Shown here: in pieces, positions 19,127 through 27,997 of the stretch
How positions within the stretch are numbered: the first letter of the stretch is position 1
Layout: each line of letters starts with the position of its first letter
Origin: Akkermansia muciniphila
GTDB taxonomy: Bacteria; Verrucomicrobiota; Verrucomicrobiia; Verrucomicrobiales; V1-33
DNA: 64,000 nt
Direction of reading: 5' to 3'
Assembly: GCA_945861415.1 (NCBI GenBank)
Contig: CAMAUV010000021.1
Coordinates: 1 to 64,000 of the forward strand
Translations under genes and position numbers: made by a program
Notes under the pieces: generated by a model
What the model saw: the letters and a program-made list of their open reading frames with translations, nothing else
The model's database searches: none
What the model was told of the DNA's origin: nothing

Positions 19127-22100
19127 TTGCAGGAATGGGAGCGGGATGCGAATCGCAGACAGCCGCATTCAGTTTGGCGCTTCGACCCGATGCACCTACC
19201 ACCGCCAGAAGAACCCTTCGCCATCTCCTCCACGGAGGGGGGCAGTCTTCATAGCGGCGTGTTGAGGAAGCGCTACGGGCGGGTTAGCAGGCTGCTGCGG
19301 CGCATCAGCGGCAAAGCCACGCAGCAGCAGCTGATGCCGGTACTCATTCAGGTCTACGCGGGATTCGCCAAGCTGGATGGAGTGGCCAACGTGGACGAGA
19401 TCGAGAGCAGCCTTGGGTTCGTGCGTTATGACTATCCGGAGACGCTCTACAGTGAAATGCAGTCACTCTACCGCAAGGCACTGGGCGAGCCCCAGGATTT
19501 GCAGGCCATTGCCGCAAGGCTCAAAGGCATGCTTAACCACGATGAGAAGATCCAACTAGCGGTTCAGCTCTACGTCCTCATCACGCGGTCCAGTAAGCCA
19601 GCGGAGGAACTGGAGGCGTTTCAGAAATTCATGGCGGCGCTGGGTATGGCGGACGAGGTTAAAGATATTGTGGATCAGCTCAGTGACGAGGACGCAGAAG
19701 CCGCGGAACCGGGCCACGTGCTGGAGTGGCTGGACATCGGCGGCATGGCACCGGCGCATTTCGTGCTGGACCATTTACCCGGGCCGCATTCCCTCACGGT
19801 TTTCCGTTTTCAAAACTTGCTGCTGCTGAAACGCACGGGCACTGCGCAAGTCATCGCGCGTGGCCGCCGGCTTGGGCGCGGCGAATTTCTGCGGCTTTAT
19901 GAAGGGCAGCGGGTGGTGGTCGGCGAGCACGTGTTATATTACCAAGACCTTGTCTTTTACCTCAATGCGCGAAAGGGGGTGGGCGGCACGCAAATATTTT
20001 TGGGTCTGACAAACGGCGATGCGCCGTTTGCCGAGCGCGAGCGCTCCCGGCAAAGTGTGCTGCGCATTCAGTTCGGCCTTACGGTGCAGGTAGAGGCACT
20101 ACGGCCGTCCCGTCTGCTTCTCGGTGGACGCCAACTAACACCGGGAATGCCACAAACCGCGCCGCTCTCCCAGCGTCTAATGTTCCCGGACGGCACCTCT
20201 CTTTCGCTGTCGGAAATGCGCCGCCGGGCGAGGGAAATGGGGGGCCGCTTTGCCTTGAATCCAGAGCGCACTGACTATCTGATTTCCAACAATCCAAGTC
20301 TGCTGCGGCGCGGCGATATTCTCCTCTCCCCTGCCCTGCGCAGCGAAATCCTCCTACGCATCATCTGCGATTACGATGAAAAACGAGGGGAACTGGAGGT
20401 GCTGACATCCCCCAAGCCCCTGCTGGTGGAGCGCCAACCGGTGAAGGAAAAAGAAAAAGTAGCGCTGAGCGATGGCGCGGTGATTTTTCTTGGCGAAGGC
20501 CAGCATCTCCGCTGCCGCTTTTCGGATGGGATCATCGAAGAGGAGCGCAACATCATCCGCCAACTGGAAGTGCGGGATGTTTCACATTCATTTGCCCGGG
20601 ACACACCGGCAGTGGACGGACTTAACTTTACGGTGCGGCGGGGCGAAATGATCTGCGTGCTGGGTCCCAGCGGCAGCGGAAAGAGCAGTCTGCTGAGAAT
20701 TCTGGCCGGCCACCTTAGGCCCGCCGCGGGCAAGGTGCTAATGAACGGGAAGCCGCTTTATGAGTCGCTCAACCGGCTGGCTCCCTTCATCAGTTACATT
20801 CCTCACGAAGACGCGTTCGATCCACTGCTGACTGTGGAGGAGAATCTTAGCTGTGCCGCGCGGATGCGCTCACCGCAGTTGAAGGCGCGGGACATCAAAA
20901 GCCGGGTGAATGCAAAACTCATCGAACTGGGACTCAATGAGCGCCGACATTCCCCGGCGGGCCTTCAGGAGCAAAAGACCCTGAGTAGCGGAGAGCGCAA
21001 GCGGCTGAATATTGGACTCGACATGATCACGCCTGCAGATGTGTTCCTCTTTGACGAGCCCACCAGCGGCCTCTCGTCCAAAGACTCCGAGCACGTGCTG
21101 GAAATCATCCGTGGGCTCGCGCACAACAAGATTGTATTTGTGAGCATTCATCAGCCGAGCGCGCGGCTATTCCACATGTTTCACAAGGCCATCCTACTCG
21201 ATAACGGGGGCAAGATGGTATTCTTCGGGCGGCCGCAGGAGATGCTGGATTACTTCCGTGACGCATGGGAGGAGCAACTAGCGAAACCGGCTCGCGAAGG
21301 GGGCACGCATCTGCCGATGCCTGACGTGCACCAGCCGGAGTTTCTCTTTGATGTGCTGGAGACGCCGCTACGGGACCTCAGCGGCGACGTGCTTCATGAG
21401 GAGGACGCCCGTGGACACATGGCGCCTGCCCGGAGATTTCCCCCGGAGTTCTGGCGGGACCGTTACCAAACCTACGCCGTAATTAACGAGGTTAAGGAAG
21501 CCAGCCTCGGAAGCGCTGCGGAAAGCGGCGGCACAAGCACGCTTCCCGTAGCGGACGACTCTCCCGTGAAACCCCCGCCCCGCGAGCGCGGGGTCCGCTT
21601 CGGTGTGATGCTGCGCCGGGCATTTCTCAGCCGGATGCGAAACCGCGCCAATACTGCCACCACGCTGCTGGAGGCTCCGTTGCTCGCCGTGCTCATCGCG
21701 ATGGTGCTTCGCTGGTCAGAAGACGGAACCTACACCTTCGCCTCCGCGTTCCACATCCCCACCTACCTCTTTCTCTCCCTTGTTGTGGCCATGTTTCTCG
21801 GTCTCACCAACAGTGCAGATGAGATTATCCGGGACCGCGTGCTCCTGCAGAGGGAGCGGAACTACAGCAAAAATGTCGGCGGCTATATTCTCAGCAAGAT
21901 GCTGGCTCTTGGCACGGTCTGCCTTCTTCAGAGCGTGATCTATGTCCTGATCGGCAATTCGATTCTCGAGGTGCGAGAAATGTTCTTCATCTACACCGGT
22001 TGGATGTTTCTCACAGCGCTTTGCGGTGTATCTATCGGGCTCTTCATCAGCAGCATTGTGCGGGATGCCAAGACGGCACTTAATATCATTCCGCTGGTGC

Positions 22101-22849
22101 TCATCCCACAGATCATCCTTGGCGGTGCGCTGATTAAGTACGAGGAAATGAACCGGAATCTCGACTTTGTGCACTTGATCAAAAAGTGGTCCGGCAGTAA
22201 GGAGGAGAGCGGGTCTGACAAACTGAGCGAGCTCCGCGTGCCCCTGATCGGAAATCTAATGCCGCTTAGGTGGTCCTATGAAAGCACTATCATCTCACAG
22301 GCCACCCTCAATCCGCTGACAAGCACTCAGGATGCTCTGAACGCCCGATTGCGGGAACTTCTGAAGCCGGCGGAAGCGGAGAAAGTAAAAAAACTGACTC
22401 CCGCCGAGGAGACTGCTGTGCGCGCCTGCAAGGAGGCCCTGCCCTTCATCTCGGGCCTAGAGGACAACTCCGCAGGGCAGCTTAACCGCGACATTCAGCG
22501 CATTATGATTGAAGTTATGAGCGGGACTTTTGACCCGGCCAACTACGAGGTCCCAGATGCAGACCGGACGCTCACAGCCGAGCAGGTTTTTGAGAATCAG
22601 AAAGTCCATGATCTTTTCAGCAAGGCCGAGATGGTGCGCACTGACAGCCGCCGCACAAGACCTCCCAATGTTTTCTTCGGCCGGAAGAAGGAATACTGGC
22701 TGGAGTTTGAACTTTTTGGCCGGAAATGGGTGCCCATAGATGCCAAGGTTAAGACGCTGGAGTTGAACTTCATTGTTCTGGTCGGCTGGATTCTGATACC
22801 GCTGGTGCTGCTCTATTTGGTGCTGCGGCGGCAGTTAGGGCGGGTCTGA
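19127..22849 (+). CDS. ABCG-type ABC transporter with N-terminal TerB-like domain (fusion)
   Basis: A 1,240-residue protein combining several parts. Residues about 60-140 are all-helical and TerB-like (LMPVLIQVYAGFAKLDG...). A region of about 330 residues follows with no named domain. The ABC ATPase comes next: Walker A GPSGSGKSS at 513, signature LSSGERKRL at 619, Walker B DVFLFDE at 638, H-loop SIHQPSARLF. The C-terminus is an ABC2-type membrane domain with helices at about 850-1,010 and one at the very end. ATPase before membrane domain is the ABCG/White order, typical of exporters. About 150 mostly soluble residues sit before the last helix. The start is uncertain: ATG 19127, or ATG 19190 (MHLPPPEEP); neither has a spaced ribosome site. 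The substrate is unknown. Confidence 0.85.
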   Translation: MQEWERDANRRQPHSVWRFDPMHLPPPEEPFAISSTEGGSLHSGVLRKRYGRVSRLLRRISGKATQQQLMPVLIQVYAGFAKLDGVANVDEIESSLGFVRYDYPETLYSEMQSLYRKALGEPQDLQAIAARLKGMLNHDEKIQLAVQLYVLITRSSKPAEELEAFQKFMAALGMADEVKDIVDQLSDEDAEAAEPGHVLEWLDIGGMAPAHFVLDHLPGPHSLTVFRFQNLLLLKRTGTAQVIARGRRLGRGEFLRLYEGQRVVVGEHVLYYQDLVFYLNARKGVGGTQIFLGLTNGDAPFAERERSRQSVLRIQFGLTVQVEALRPSRLLLGGRQLTPGMPQTAPLSQRLMFPDGTSLSLSEMRRRAREMGGRFALNPERTDYLISNNPSLLRRGDILLSPALRSEILLRIICDYDEKRGELEVLTSPKPLLVERQPVKEKEKVALSDGAVIFLGEGQHLRCRFSDGIIEEERNIIRQLEVRDVSHSFARDTPAVDGLNFTVRRGEMICVLGPSGSGKSSLLRILAGHLRPAAGKVLMNGKPLYESLNRLAPFISYIPHEDAFDPLLTVEENLSCAARMRSPQLKARDIKSRVNAKLIELGLNERRHSPAGLQEQKTLSSGERKRLNIGLDMITPADVFLFDEPTSGLSSKDSEHVLEIIRGLAHNKIVFVSIHQPSARLFHMFHKAILLDNGGKMVFFGRPQEMLDYFRDAWEEQLAKPAREGGTHLPMPDVHQPEFLFDVLETPLRDLSGDVLHEEDARGHMAPARRFPPEFWRDRYQTYAVINEVKEASLGSAAESGGTSTLPVADDSPVKPPPRERGVRFGVMLRRAFLSRMRNRANTATTLLEAPLLAVLIAMVLRWSEDGTYTFASAFHIPTYLFLSLVVAMFLGLTNSADEIIRDRVLLQRERNYSKNVGGYILSKMLALGTVCLLQSVIYVLIGNSILEVREMFFIYTGWMFLTALCGVSIGLFISSIVRDAKTALNIIPLVLIPQIILGGALIKYEEMNRNLDFVHLIKKWSGSKEESGSDKLSELRVPLIGNLMPLRWSYESTIISQATLNPLTSTQDALNARLRELLKPAEAEKVKKLTPAEETAVRACKEALPFISGLEDNSAGQLNRDIQRIMIEVMSGTFDPANYEVPDADRTLTAEQVFENQKVHDLFSKAEMVRTDSRRTRPPNVFFGRKKEYWLEFELFGRKWVPIDAKVKTLELNFIVLVGWILIPLVLLYLVLRRQLGRV

Positions 22850-22927
22850 AAGGCCGTTTCGGACTTTGTAGAAATTCGGGATTACTCCGTTGACGCCCCT
22901 TACCCGGGCTTTAGACTTTGAATCCAT

Positions 22928-23656
22928 ATGCGTTCAATCATAATTGCAGCAGCTACCGTGCTGGCTTCCGCCGGCGTAACTATGTCCCAAGATAATGCGA
23001 AGAAGGAGGATCCAGCGACGGCCAAGGCCGCCGCGCCCGCCTCGACTCCTCAGAATACAGGATACGCCATCGGCACTTTCTTCGCCCGCCAAATCAAGCA
23101 GGCAGGTTTCAAGGTGGACTCCGCCGAGGTAGCCAAAGGCTTCAGCGATGTCATGGAGGGCAAGGAGCCAAAGTTCACCGAAGAGCAAATTCAGCAGATC
23201 ATGCAGGCCGCGCAGGCGGAGTCCAGCAAGAACCGCGATGCAGAATCCGCCGGTGCCGCCGATAAGAACAAGAAGGAAGGCGCGGATTTCCTAGCCAAAA
23301 ATGGCAAGGAGGAAGGCGTGGTCACCACGAAGAGCGGCCTTCAGTATAAAGTCATGCAGAAGGGTGACGGCGCCAAGCCGGCAGCTACGGACACCGTCAA
23401 GGTGCACTACCACGGCACTTTACTTGACGGCAAAGTGTTCGACAGTTCCGTAAAGCGAGGAGAACCCATTAGCTTTCCTCTCGACGGCGTGATTAAGGGT
23501 TGGACTGAAGGCGTGCAACTCATGAGCGTAGGCTCAAAGTTCAAGTTCTTCATCCCTTCCGATCTCGCCTATGGTGACCGCGGAGCAGGCGGCGACATCG
23601 GGCCCGGCGCGACCCTCATGTTTGAGGTCGAACTCCTCGCCATTGAGAAGAAGTAA
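22928..23656 (+). CDS. Secreted FKBP-type peptidyl-prolyl cis-trans isomerase
   Basis: A 242-residue protein with a signal peptide (MRSIIIAAATVLASAGVTMS), a helical dimerisation-like segment (residues about 45-115, as in FkpA/Mip) and a C-terminal FKBP domain (about 130-242). The FKBP domain has VHYHGTLLDGKVFDSS, GVIKGWTEG, FIPSDLAYG and the closing LMFEVELL. It catalyses proline isomerisation during folding of exported proteins. It is followed by a strong terminator and is probably transcribed on its own or with the upstream transporter (78 bp gap). Confidence 0.93.
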   Translation: MRSIIIAAATVLASAGVTMSQDNAKKEDPATAKAAAPASTPQNTGYAIGTFFARQIKQAGFKVDSAEVAKGFSDVMEGKEPKFTEEQIQQIMQAAQAESSKNRDAESAGAADKNKKEGADFLAKNGKEEGVVTTKSGLQYKVMQKGDGAKPAATDTVKVHYHGTLLDGKVFDSSVKRGEPISFPLDGVIKGWTEGVQLMSVGSKFKFFIPSDLAYGDRGAGGDIGPGATLMFEVELLAIEKK

Positions 23657-23684
23657 TTTTTTCCCACTAGGGTTTCACATAAGC

Positions 23685-23722
23685 ACCGCGCGGTGGACCA
23701 CAGTCTGCCGCGCGGTTTTTTT
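23685..23722 (+). terminator. Rho-independent terminator of the FKBP gene
   Basis: A perfect 9-bp stem, ACCGCGCGG (23,685-23,693) with CCGCGCGGT (23,708-23,716), is followed by a run of seven T. Confidence 0.9.
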
Positions 23723-23772
23723 GCGGAACGCAGCAGCGCTTTTTATTGCGTCCCCCACCCCGGCCAAGGCGT

Positions 23773-24510
23773 CTAGAATGCGAGGTCGTGGCCAAACACT
23801 GCGTCTTCGCGTAAATCCTGCGAACGGCTGGCGACCGGAATGAGCAGCGGCTCAGCAGCGTTCCGTATCAGTTCCGCGCACTTAATTTCCCATGCGTGCA
23901 GAGCGTTACGAACAAAGCGGGATAAGTGTTGGCGCTGCATCAAGGCCAGCGACACATCCATGTCCACCGCGTCAATCTCATCAATAATCGCCTCCTTCAC
24001 GCACGGTAGATGAACTTCAGCAGCACCGATCTGGGTAAAAAACTTCTGCGCCGCACTTCCCTGATAGACCATCGGTTCGTCCGCCAGAAGGGAAAGATGC
24101 ACGACCAAAATCTCCGCGCACTTGTTCCAGACCCTTGCGCGCTCTATGGCCTCGTGCAGAACAATGGCGTCGTCGCAGACCGGAAGCACCACAGTCACAC
24201 CGCACTCGATTTCATCCAAGGCCTCATCAAGACGGGGACGGAAAAAATGTTTTTCAAAATTGATTGCGGCGCCTGTGCTTACATCGGCGACAACCACATC
24301 CGTGTGATCGACGCAGTCCACCATTTCTTGGGGCGTGAATCCCTCCTCCGCATCAAGCAAACGAGTCGCAACGGGAAGTTCCTGCTCGGGCGAAGTCATA
24401 ACCATCGTGTGGCGAGTACCTTTCCGCTGGAGGATTCCATGAATGAGTGCGGCAACTGCTGACTTTCCGCAGGCATCAGCGTCGTTGGTAATAAGGATCA
24501 GTTTTTTCAT
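23773..24510 (-). CDS. ParA-like P-loop NTPase with a deviant Walker A, function unknown
   Basis: A 245-residue protein beginning MKKLILITNDADACGKS, a first strand and phosphate loop in which the usual KGGxGKT glycines are replaced but GKS is kept. A Walker-B-like strand follows (TDVVVADVSTGAA). The rest alternates alpha and beta as in ParA/MinD/CobQ-type NTPases. I chose ATG 24510 because it places the first strand at the N-terminus; the 14 codons upstream look non-coding. It is transcribed away from ddl. I do not recognise the family or its partner. Confidence 0.72.
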   Translation of the reverse strand: MKKLILITNDADACGKSAVAALIHGILQRKGTRHTMVMTSPEQELPVATRLLDAEEGFTPQEMVDCVDHTDVVVADVSTGAAINFEKHFFRPRLDEALDEIECGVTVVLPVCDDAIVLHEAIERARVWNKCAEILVVHLSLLADEPMVYQGSAAQKFFTQIGAAEVHLPCVKEAIIDEIDAVDMDVSLALMQRQHLSRFVRNALHAWEIKCAELIRNAAEPLLIPVASRSQDLREDAVFGHDLAF

Positions 24511-24827
24511 AGCGGCTATAGTGACGCGGCTCATTACAGTGGCTGCAAACATTTTGCAAGAAATTCTTTAGCTTTCCATTAATTTTTATAAACTTTGGAT
24601 ATAATGGAATGAAAGAGAGTTCTACTATAGGTTGGAATCTACGGTCGCCGACGCTCAAACCACTCGCAGCGACTGCCGCGGCAGTTGCCGTCAGCAGAGA
24701 GTGAAGGTGCACTTTGACATGAACTAGTGAGGTTGTGAAAATTACCTAAATTTCCCTAGAATTTCAATTATCTTAAGTATTATGAGGGACTCCCATCGTT
24801 TTCTAAAATCCCATCCATATAGAATAA
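24511..24827. other. AT-rich intergenic region upstream of ddl
   Basis: A 317-bp gap between divergent genes, noticeably AT-rich. A perfect TATAAT hexamer is present at 24,600-24,605, but without a good -35 box. A better candidate promoter is listed separately. No gene is supported here. Confidence 0.5.
24733..24762 (+). promoter_or_regulatory. Candidate sigma-70 promoter of ddl-ftsQ
   Basis: TTGTGA (24,733-24,738) and TAGAAT (24,757-24,762) are spaced by 18 bp and lie about 65 bp before the ddl start in AT-rich DNA. The call rests on box similarity only. Confidence 0.35.
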
Positions 24828-25760
24828 ATGCTGCTTCAAGGAACGCACATCGCCCTCGCCAAAGGCGGCCCGGGTTCTGAACGAGAAGTCTCCATGGCTA
24901 CCGGGAAAGGAGTGGCCGAAGCGCTGGCAAGTCTCGGTGCGGTGATCACCGAACTGGATGTGAAAGATGCAAACTTCACCCTCCCGGACGGTGTGGTGGC
25001 AGTTTTTAACGTAATCCACGGCACTTTCGGAGAGGATGGACAACTACAGCACATCCTTGAGGCCAGGGGCATCCCATACACCGGAGCGGGATCGACCAGC
25101 AGCGAGCTGGCGTTCGACAAGGCCCGGAGCAAAGCGCGCTTCATTGAGCACCATGTGCCCACCGCAGTTTATCAGTTGCTGCCGCTTGAGACCGCCACTG
25201 CAGTGGATGTCACCATCCCGCTGCCACTGGTGATGAAGCCGCTGCGAGAAGGCTCCAGTGTTGGTGTGCATATCATCCGGAATGTAGCGGGCATTGCGCC
25301 GGCCATCGCGGACCTTAAGCGCTTTGGCGGCGAGGCGTTAGTAGAGCCTTTCATTTCCGGCAAGGAATTGACCGTCGGTATTCTCGGGGACCAGGTGCTA
25401 CCCATCGTCCACATCCTGCCGCGCGATGGGTTTTACGACATGACGAATAAGTATCCGTGGCTCTCCGGAAAAGGCGGCTGCGACTACTTCTGCCCCGCAG
25501 ATTTGAGCCCGGAGGTGACCAAAGCAGTGCAAGACGCGGCTCTCGCAGCGCACCGCTCCCTAGGCGTGGAGGTTTACAGCCGTGTGGATATACTCCTAGA
25601 CGAAATAGAGCAACCGTTTGTCCTCGAAGTGAACACGATCCCGGGAATGACGGCCACAAGCCTGCTCCCTAAGGCTGCACGCGCTGCGGGCATCATGTAT
25701 CCGGAACTGTGCGCGCGAATTCTACAACTTTCTTTGCAAACACCGCGCGCCCAAGCCTGA
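24828..25760 (+). CDS. ddl: D-alanine--D-alanine ligase
   Basis: An ATP-grasp ligase of 310 residues that joins two D-alanines for peptidoglycan precursors in the cytoplasm. The N-terminus has a GGPGSEREVS loop, followed by HGTFGEDGQLQ and PYTGAGS. The ATP-grasp part has VMKPLREGSSVGV, the VEPFISGKELTV strand and the metal/ATP loop VEVYSRVDILLD...FVLEVNTIPGMT. Length and motif order fit a normal Ddl. It is followed after 14 bp by ftsQ, the usual order in the division/cell-wall cluster. Confidence 0.95.
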   Translation: MLLQGTHIALAKGGPGSEREVSMATGKGVAEALASLGAVITELDVKDANFTLPDGVVAVFNVIHGTFGEDGQLQHILEARGIPYTGAGSTSSELAFDKARSKARFIEHHVPTAVYQLLPLETATAVDVTIPLPLVMKPLREGSSVGVHIIRNVAGIAPAIADLKRFGGEALVEPFISGKELTVGILGDQVLPIVHILPRDGFYDMTNKYPWLSGKGGCDYFCPADLSPEVTKAVQDAALAAHRSLGVEVYSRVDILLDEIEQPFVLEVNTIPGMTATSLLPKAARAAGIMYPELCARILQLSLQTPRAQA

Positions 25761-25774
25761 AGAAACAACTACAC

Positions 25775-26848
25775 ATGAACTGGTGGCCTTTTGAAAATAC
25801 TAAACGCCGGCGCCCCCGGCAAAACACCCGCTTCCGTCACCGGACCGGCGAGCGGGACAGCAAACTGGCGGTGAAAGTCCAGCGCTCCCGGAGGGAAATT
25901 CGCCAAGTGCATGAACAGCGGTTCCGCAAACTCCTGACGTGGTCCGTGACAGGGGCGCTGCTATTAGGAGCCGTGTTTTGGGTCCATGCACAATGGCTAC
26001 GCGTCTTCCATCTGAACCCTGAATTCGCCGTAGGTGATTTTGAATTCAAAACAAACGGTGGCCTCACATGGAAGCAGGCCGCCGCCACCGCCGGATTGCG
26101 CAAGGATATGAATCTCATGGAAGCCGACCTTGCAGCCATCAGGGAGAAACTACTCAACCTTCCCCGTGTTAAGGCGGTGAGCATCGAACGCCGGCTCCCC
26201 GGACGCCTTGCCATAGAAATCGGCGAGCGCCTGCCGGTAGCCGGACTCACCAGCCGCGCCAACAGTCTCGGGCGCGAAAAACGCATATTTCTCGATGGCA
26301 CGGGAGTGGCCTTTAAGTGCGAAGAATACCTTCGGCAGTATGCGGCCCTTCCGGTGATTGACGACTCTTCCATGTCATTCGTGAACTTTGGGCAAGAAGT
26401 TGAATCTCCTGCCACCGTGGCAGCTCTTGAGTTGCTGGAGAAATTTCACAGCCGCGGCATGACCTCAGCCTTTACCGTCAGCACAATCTACGCCCCCAAC
26501 GAATGGACGCTAAATGTGGAGGCGGCATCCGGAACCGTTTATACTTTCAATACCCAGCGCCTCGACTCCCAGCTGGACCGACTCGCCTTTATCCTCGGAA
26601 AAACGACGGAACGGGGCATCGCGCTGAGCTCCGTCAACCTTCAGATGAAGCGCAACGTGCCAGTGGTCTATGACAACCGCACAACCGCTGCTGCCCCGGT
26701 TTCCGAACCCGCTAAAGCAGTTCCGCTCCGGCCTGCGCCCGCACGCACTCAGCGGGTGTCAGCTCCCGCGGCCGCACCGGTCCGCACGGTGCCAGCATCT
26801 CCACGCGAGAAGAAAGACATCAAGCTTATAACCCGCGGCGGGACCTGA
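25775..26848 (+). CDS. ftsQ: Cell division protein FtsQ
   Basis: A bitopic membrane protein of 357 residues. A basic cytoplasmic tail (1-50) precedes one transmembrane helix (about 53-71) and a periplasmic POTRA-type domain (about 84-155, ending VSIERRLPGRLAIEIGERLPVA, typical of FtsQ/DivIB). A further beta-domain and a Pro/Ala-rich tail (about 300-350) follow. FtsQ links early and late divisome proteins. ATG 25775, 14 bp after ddl, was chosen with GAAGAA upstream. ftsA and ftsZ do not follow; the next gene converges with no intergenic space, so the cluster is reduced to this pair. Confidence 0.9.
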   Translation: MNWWPFENTKRRRPRQNTRFRHRTGERDSKLAVKVQRSRREIRQVHEQRFRKLLTWSVTGALLLGAVFWVHAQWLRVFHLNPEFAVGDFEFKTNGGLTWKQAAATAGLRKDMNLMEADLAAIREKLLNLPRVKAVSIERRLPGRLAIEIGERLPVAGLTSRANSLGREKRIFLDGTGVAFKCEEYLRQYAALPVIDDSSMSFVNFGQEVESPATVAALELLEKFHSRGMTSAFTVSTIYAPNEWTLNVEAASGTVYTFNTQRLDSQLDRLAFILGKTTERGIALSSVNLQMKRNVPVVYDNRTTAAAPVSEPAKAVPLRPAPARTQRVSAPAAAPVRTVPASPREKKDIKLITRGGT

Positions 26849-27979
26849 TCAGAACATCTCTACGCAATACTGCTCGCGCAGTCCCCTGCCCTGCACGCGG
26901 ACCCAGAAGATTCCCCGGCGGCCAAGGAATTTGGGATCGAGCTCAAAATTAATCGTGTTATCGTATTGATGCGTGTAGCCAATTTCAACTTCCTTGCCTT
27001 TCGGGTCCTCGCCCCACGGAATGCTTTGGACCGGGCGCGTGAGCATTTTCCACATCCGCACTTTTGTTTCCGGCGGCAGGGAATCCGGAGAGTAAAAGCT
27101 CCACGAATTTCCGCGGAAATACTCTAGCGGAAAAAGCCCGCGGCCAGGCCACGTCCAAAAATCACGTGCCTTGGCTCCGCCACTGTTCATGCACCACATG
27201 GCAGAGAATTTTCCCTCGCGGCCAAAGCCGGCATTTTGCATCGGAGGATTGAGGCACCAGCGCCGGTGCCCGCGCACCGCACGGTTGTTGTTGCCCCCGT
27301 CATCAATGTAGCCGTTCACGGTGCTGGCCATATCTCCGAGACCCATACTAAGGTTGCACTTATCTGTGCTGTGGCCAAGGCTGTGACTGATCGTCCCGGC
27401 TTTGGCACACGCCTCTGAGGCATCCTGAGCGCCTTCGTTCATGGGCGCCTCCGTTCCCACATGGAACGGAACGCCGGCCAGATAGCGGTGTGCATTGAGC
27501 CGACAGATGGCCTCCCAAACTTCTTTGTTGCCTAGGCTCTTTGGTTTATCTAGGACAAGAATCTGGCGGAGGGTGCTGCGAATTTCCTCCTTTGTCCGCG
27601 GGTAGAGTTTTCCCTTTTTAGGCTCGCCGACAATATCGTCCTGAGTGACACCATCGCCCCCTGCCGCCGCGGTCGGAGTGTTGCCTCCCGGCACCGGAAT
27701 CGGAACAGGCTTCGGACGGGACGCTGGCGGAGGTCCCGTGGTGTCGCTGCCCCCCTTCTGCACCCGGACCACATACTGTTCGTCGAGCGGCAGCAGTTCC
27801 TCCCGTGGAATTTCCATCACCTTCCCGTCTTTTTTCTTAATAGTGACGGTGGCGTCAGTGGCTTTAACAAAGCTACCCTCAATTTTCTGACCGCGTGCGG
27901 TGTTCCAAATACGCGGTGCCTCCCCCGCGACTGCAGAAGAAAAGGCAAAGACGGCGAGGAAGACCAGTGGGTAGCGCAT
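26849..27979 (-). CDS. Secreted SHD1 + CAP/SCP-domain protein
   Basis: A 376-residue exported protein. It has a signal peptide (MRYPLVFLAVFAFSSAVAG) and an SLA1-homology-1-like module (residues about 23-70: IWNTARGQKIEGSFVKATDA and EIPREELLPLDEQYVV). A Pro/Gly linker leads to a CAP/SCP-like domain (about 125-290) with AICRLNAHRYLAG, an EACAKAGTISHSLGHS segment and RGHRRWCLNPPM. CAP proteins are secreted, with varied roles. ATG 27979 is preferred to the TTG two codons upstream. The function is unknown; the CAP call rests on motifs and is less certain than the SHD1 call. Confidence 0.75.
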   Translation of the reverse strand: MRYPLVFLAVFAFSSAVAGEAPRIWNTARGQKIEGSFVKATDATVTIKKKDGKVMEIPREELLPLDEQYVVRVQKGGSDTTGPPPASRPKPVPIPVPGGNTPTAAAGGDGVTQDDIVGEPKKGKLYPRTKEEIRSTLRQILVLDKPKSLGNKEVWEAICRLNAHRYLAGVPFHVGTEAPMNEGAQDASEACAKAGTISHSLGHSTDKCNLSMGLGDMASTVNGYIDDGGNNNRAVRGHRRWCLNPPMQNAGFGREGKFSAMWCMNSGGAKARDFWTWPGRGLFPLEYFRGNSWSFYSPDSLPPETKVRMWKMLTRPVQSIPWGEDPKGKEVEIGYTHQYDNTINFELDPKFLGRRGIFWVRVQGRGLREQYCVEMF

Positions 27980-27997
27980 AAGCAAAAGAGGTGTGAC

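Noticed and set aside
24476-24712. 78-codon minus-strand frame upstream of the P-loop gene
   Set aside because: It overlaps the start of the P-loop gene, lies in AT-rich intergenic DNA and shows no domain or ribosome site.
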